Below are positions 63,793-64,000 of a stretch of 64,000 nt of DNA, in pieces. The notes under the pieces were generated by a model that was not told the origin of the DNA, did not search any database, and saw only the letters and a program-made list of their open reading frames with translations. Numbering within the stretch: position 1 is the stretch's first letter; each line of letters starts with the position of its first letter. The DNA comes from Paeniglutamicibacter terrestris (GTDB taxonomy: Bacteria > Actinomycetota > Actinomycetes > Actinomycetales > Micrococcaceae): positions 62,001 through 126,000 of the forward strand of contig NZ_JAAWVT010000001.1 in assembly GCF_012271785.1 (NCBI RefSeq), given 5' to 3'. The translations under genes and the position numbers were made by a program.

Positions 63793-64000
63793 TTAGCGGT
63801 TGTTTCGCATCTCCAAAAGAAACCCGTGCTTAATAAGCCGGACAACTCCTTCATGTAGCCGCGATGAAAACTCAGGATCGCCCTCGCCAATCAACGAATT
63901 AAGCGCGATGACTAGTGACGATACGCTCAAATCACCATCGCAGGCAGAAACAAACCCGGTCAGTGCGGTGTCCAATATTTCGGTTCGCCGTAAACCTGCA
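63793..64000 (-). CDS. C-terminal end of a probable methyltransferase, truncated by the window edge
   Basis: The last 68 codons of a gene running off the right edge; the frame is open to position 64000. The visible end (TALTGFVSACDGDLSVSSLV and HEGVVRLIKHGFLLEM) resembles the C-terminal helical region of actinobacterial HemK-like/DUF7059 methyltransferases, which often lie near topA. No catalytic motif is inside the window, so the call depends on resemblance and context only. Confidence 0.45.
   Translation of the reverse strand, partial: AGLRRTEILDTALTGFVSACDGDLSVSSLVIALNSLIGEGDPEFSSRLHEGVVRLIKHGFLLEMRNNR

Overview
The window looks like chromosome of a high-GC Gram-positive actinobacterium, most likely a member of the Micrococcaceae (Arthrobacter and relatives). 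This rests on gene content and neighbourhood: phenylacetate genes with a TetR regulator, a desferrioxamine-type siderophore operon behind an IdeR/DtxR-like box, menaquinone genes next to a system II cytochrome c maturation operon, the Rex / glutaredoxin / HAD phosphatase group, the tiny bS22-type ribosomal protein beside a helix-turn-helix gene, and a topoisomerase I with a Lys/Ala/Pro-rich tail. The genus is inference.

Layout. 0-5.5 kb: the 3' part of paaK (its start lies off the left edge), a TetR regulator, a PnuC-like membrane protein, a GNAT enzyme and a ThDP enzyme. 5.7-10.6 kb: a secreted-type Pro/Ser/Thr protein with a poly-Asp tail, overlapping a sensor kinase and response regulator; a small membrane protein; a secreted protein with a 12-residue repeat; a phosphotransferase. 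10.9-17.9 kb: paaZ and paaI diverging around a palindromic operator, a RIO kinase, a membrane protein, an ABC-F ATPase with an upstream reading frame and hairpin, and a lipoprotein. 18.1-25.3 kb: siderophore operon, acetyltransferase, tyrosine phosphatase, haem-degrading-type monooxygenase. 25.5-31.7 kb: beta-oxidation-like operon (thiolase, enoyl-CoA hydratase, hydroxyacyl-CoA dehydrogenase), ProP-like and amino-acid transporters. 32.2-36.4 kb: menB, menE, menA, DUF4229 and PLDc_N proteins. 36.5-40.4 kb: rtcB split by a complete 2688-bp IS21-type element. 40.4-46.5 kb: an unrecognised 32-codon gene, initiator tRNA, and ccsB-resB-ccdA-tlpA-phosphatase. 46.8-64 kb: Rex, redox and ribosomal small genes, DAHP synthase with an aromatic-rich leader, gdhA, an ArsR regulator, acuC, trkH-trkA, proC, a TIM-barrel protein, ppx, topA, an ArsR-type regulator and the end of a methyltransferase.

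How the parts work together. Similar operator-like sequences lie before the TetR gene, between paaZ and paaI, and upstream of the thiolase operon, suggesting one TetR (PaaR-like) regulon for aromatic-acid catabolism. The Men proteins supply menaquinone and the Ccs proteins mature cytochromes c for the same respiratory chain; Rex would sense its NADH/NAD+ balance. The strongest new observations are post-transcriptional: an apparently leaderless 19-residue Trp/Tyr/Phe-rich leader with alternative hairpins before DAHP synthase, a 35-codon upstream frame carrying two hairpins and overlapping the ABC-F start, and a short frame overlapping the RIO kinase start. All functional statements come from reading the sequence; no searches were run.
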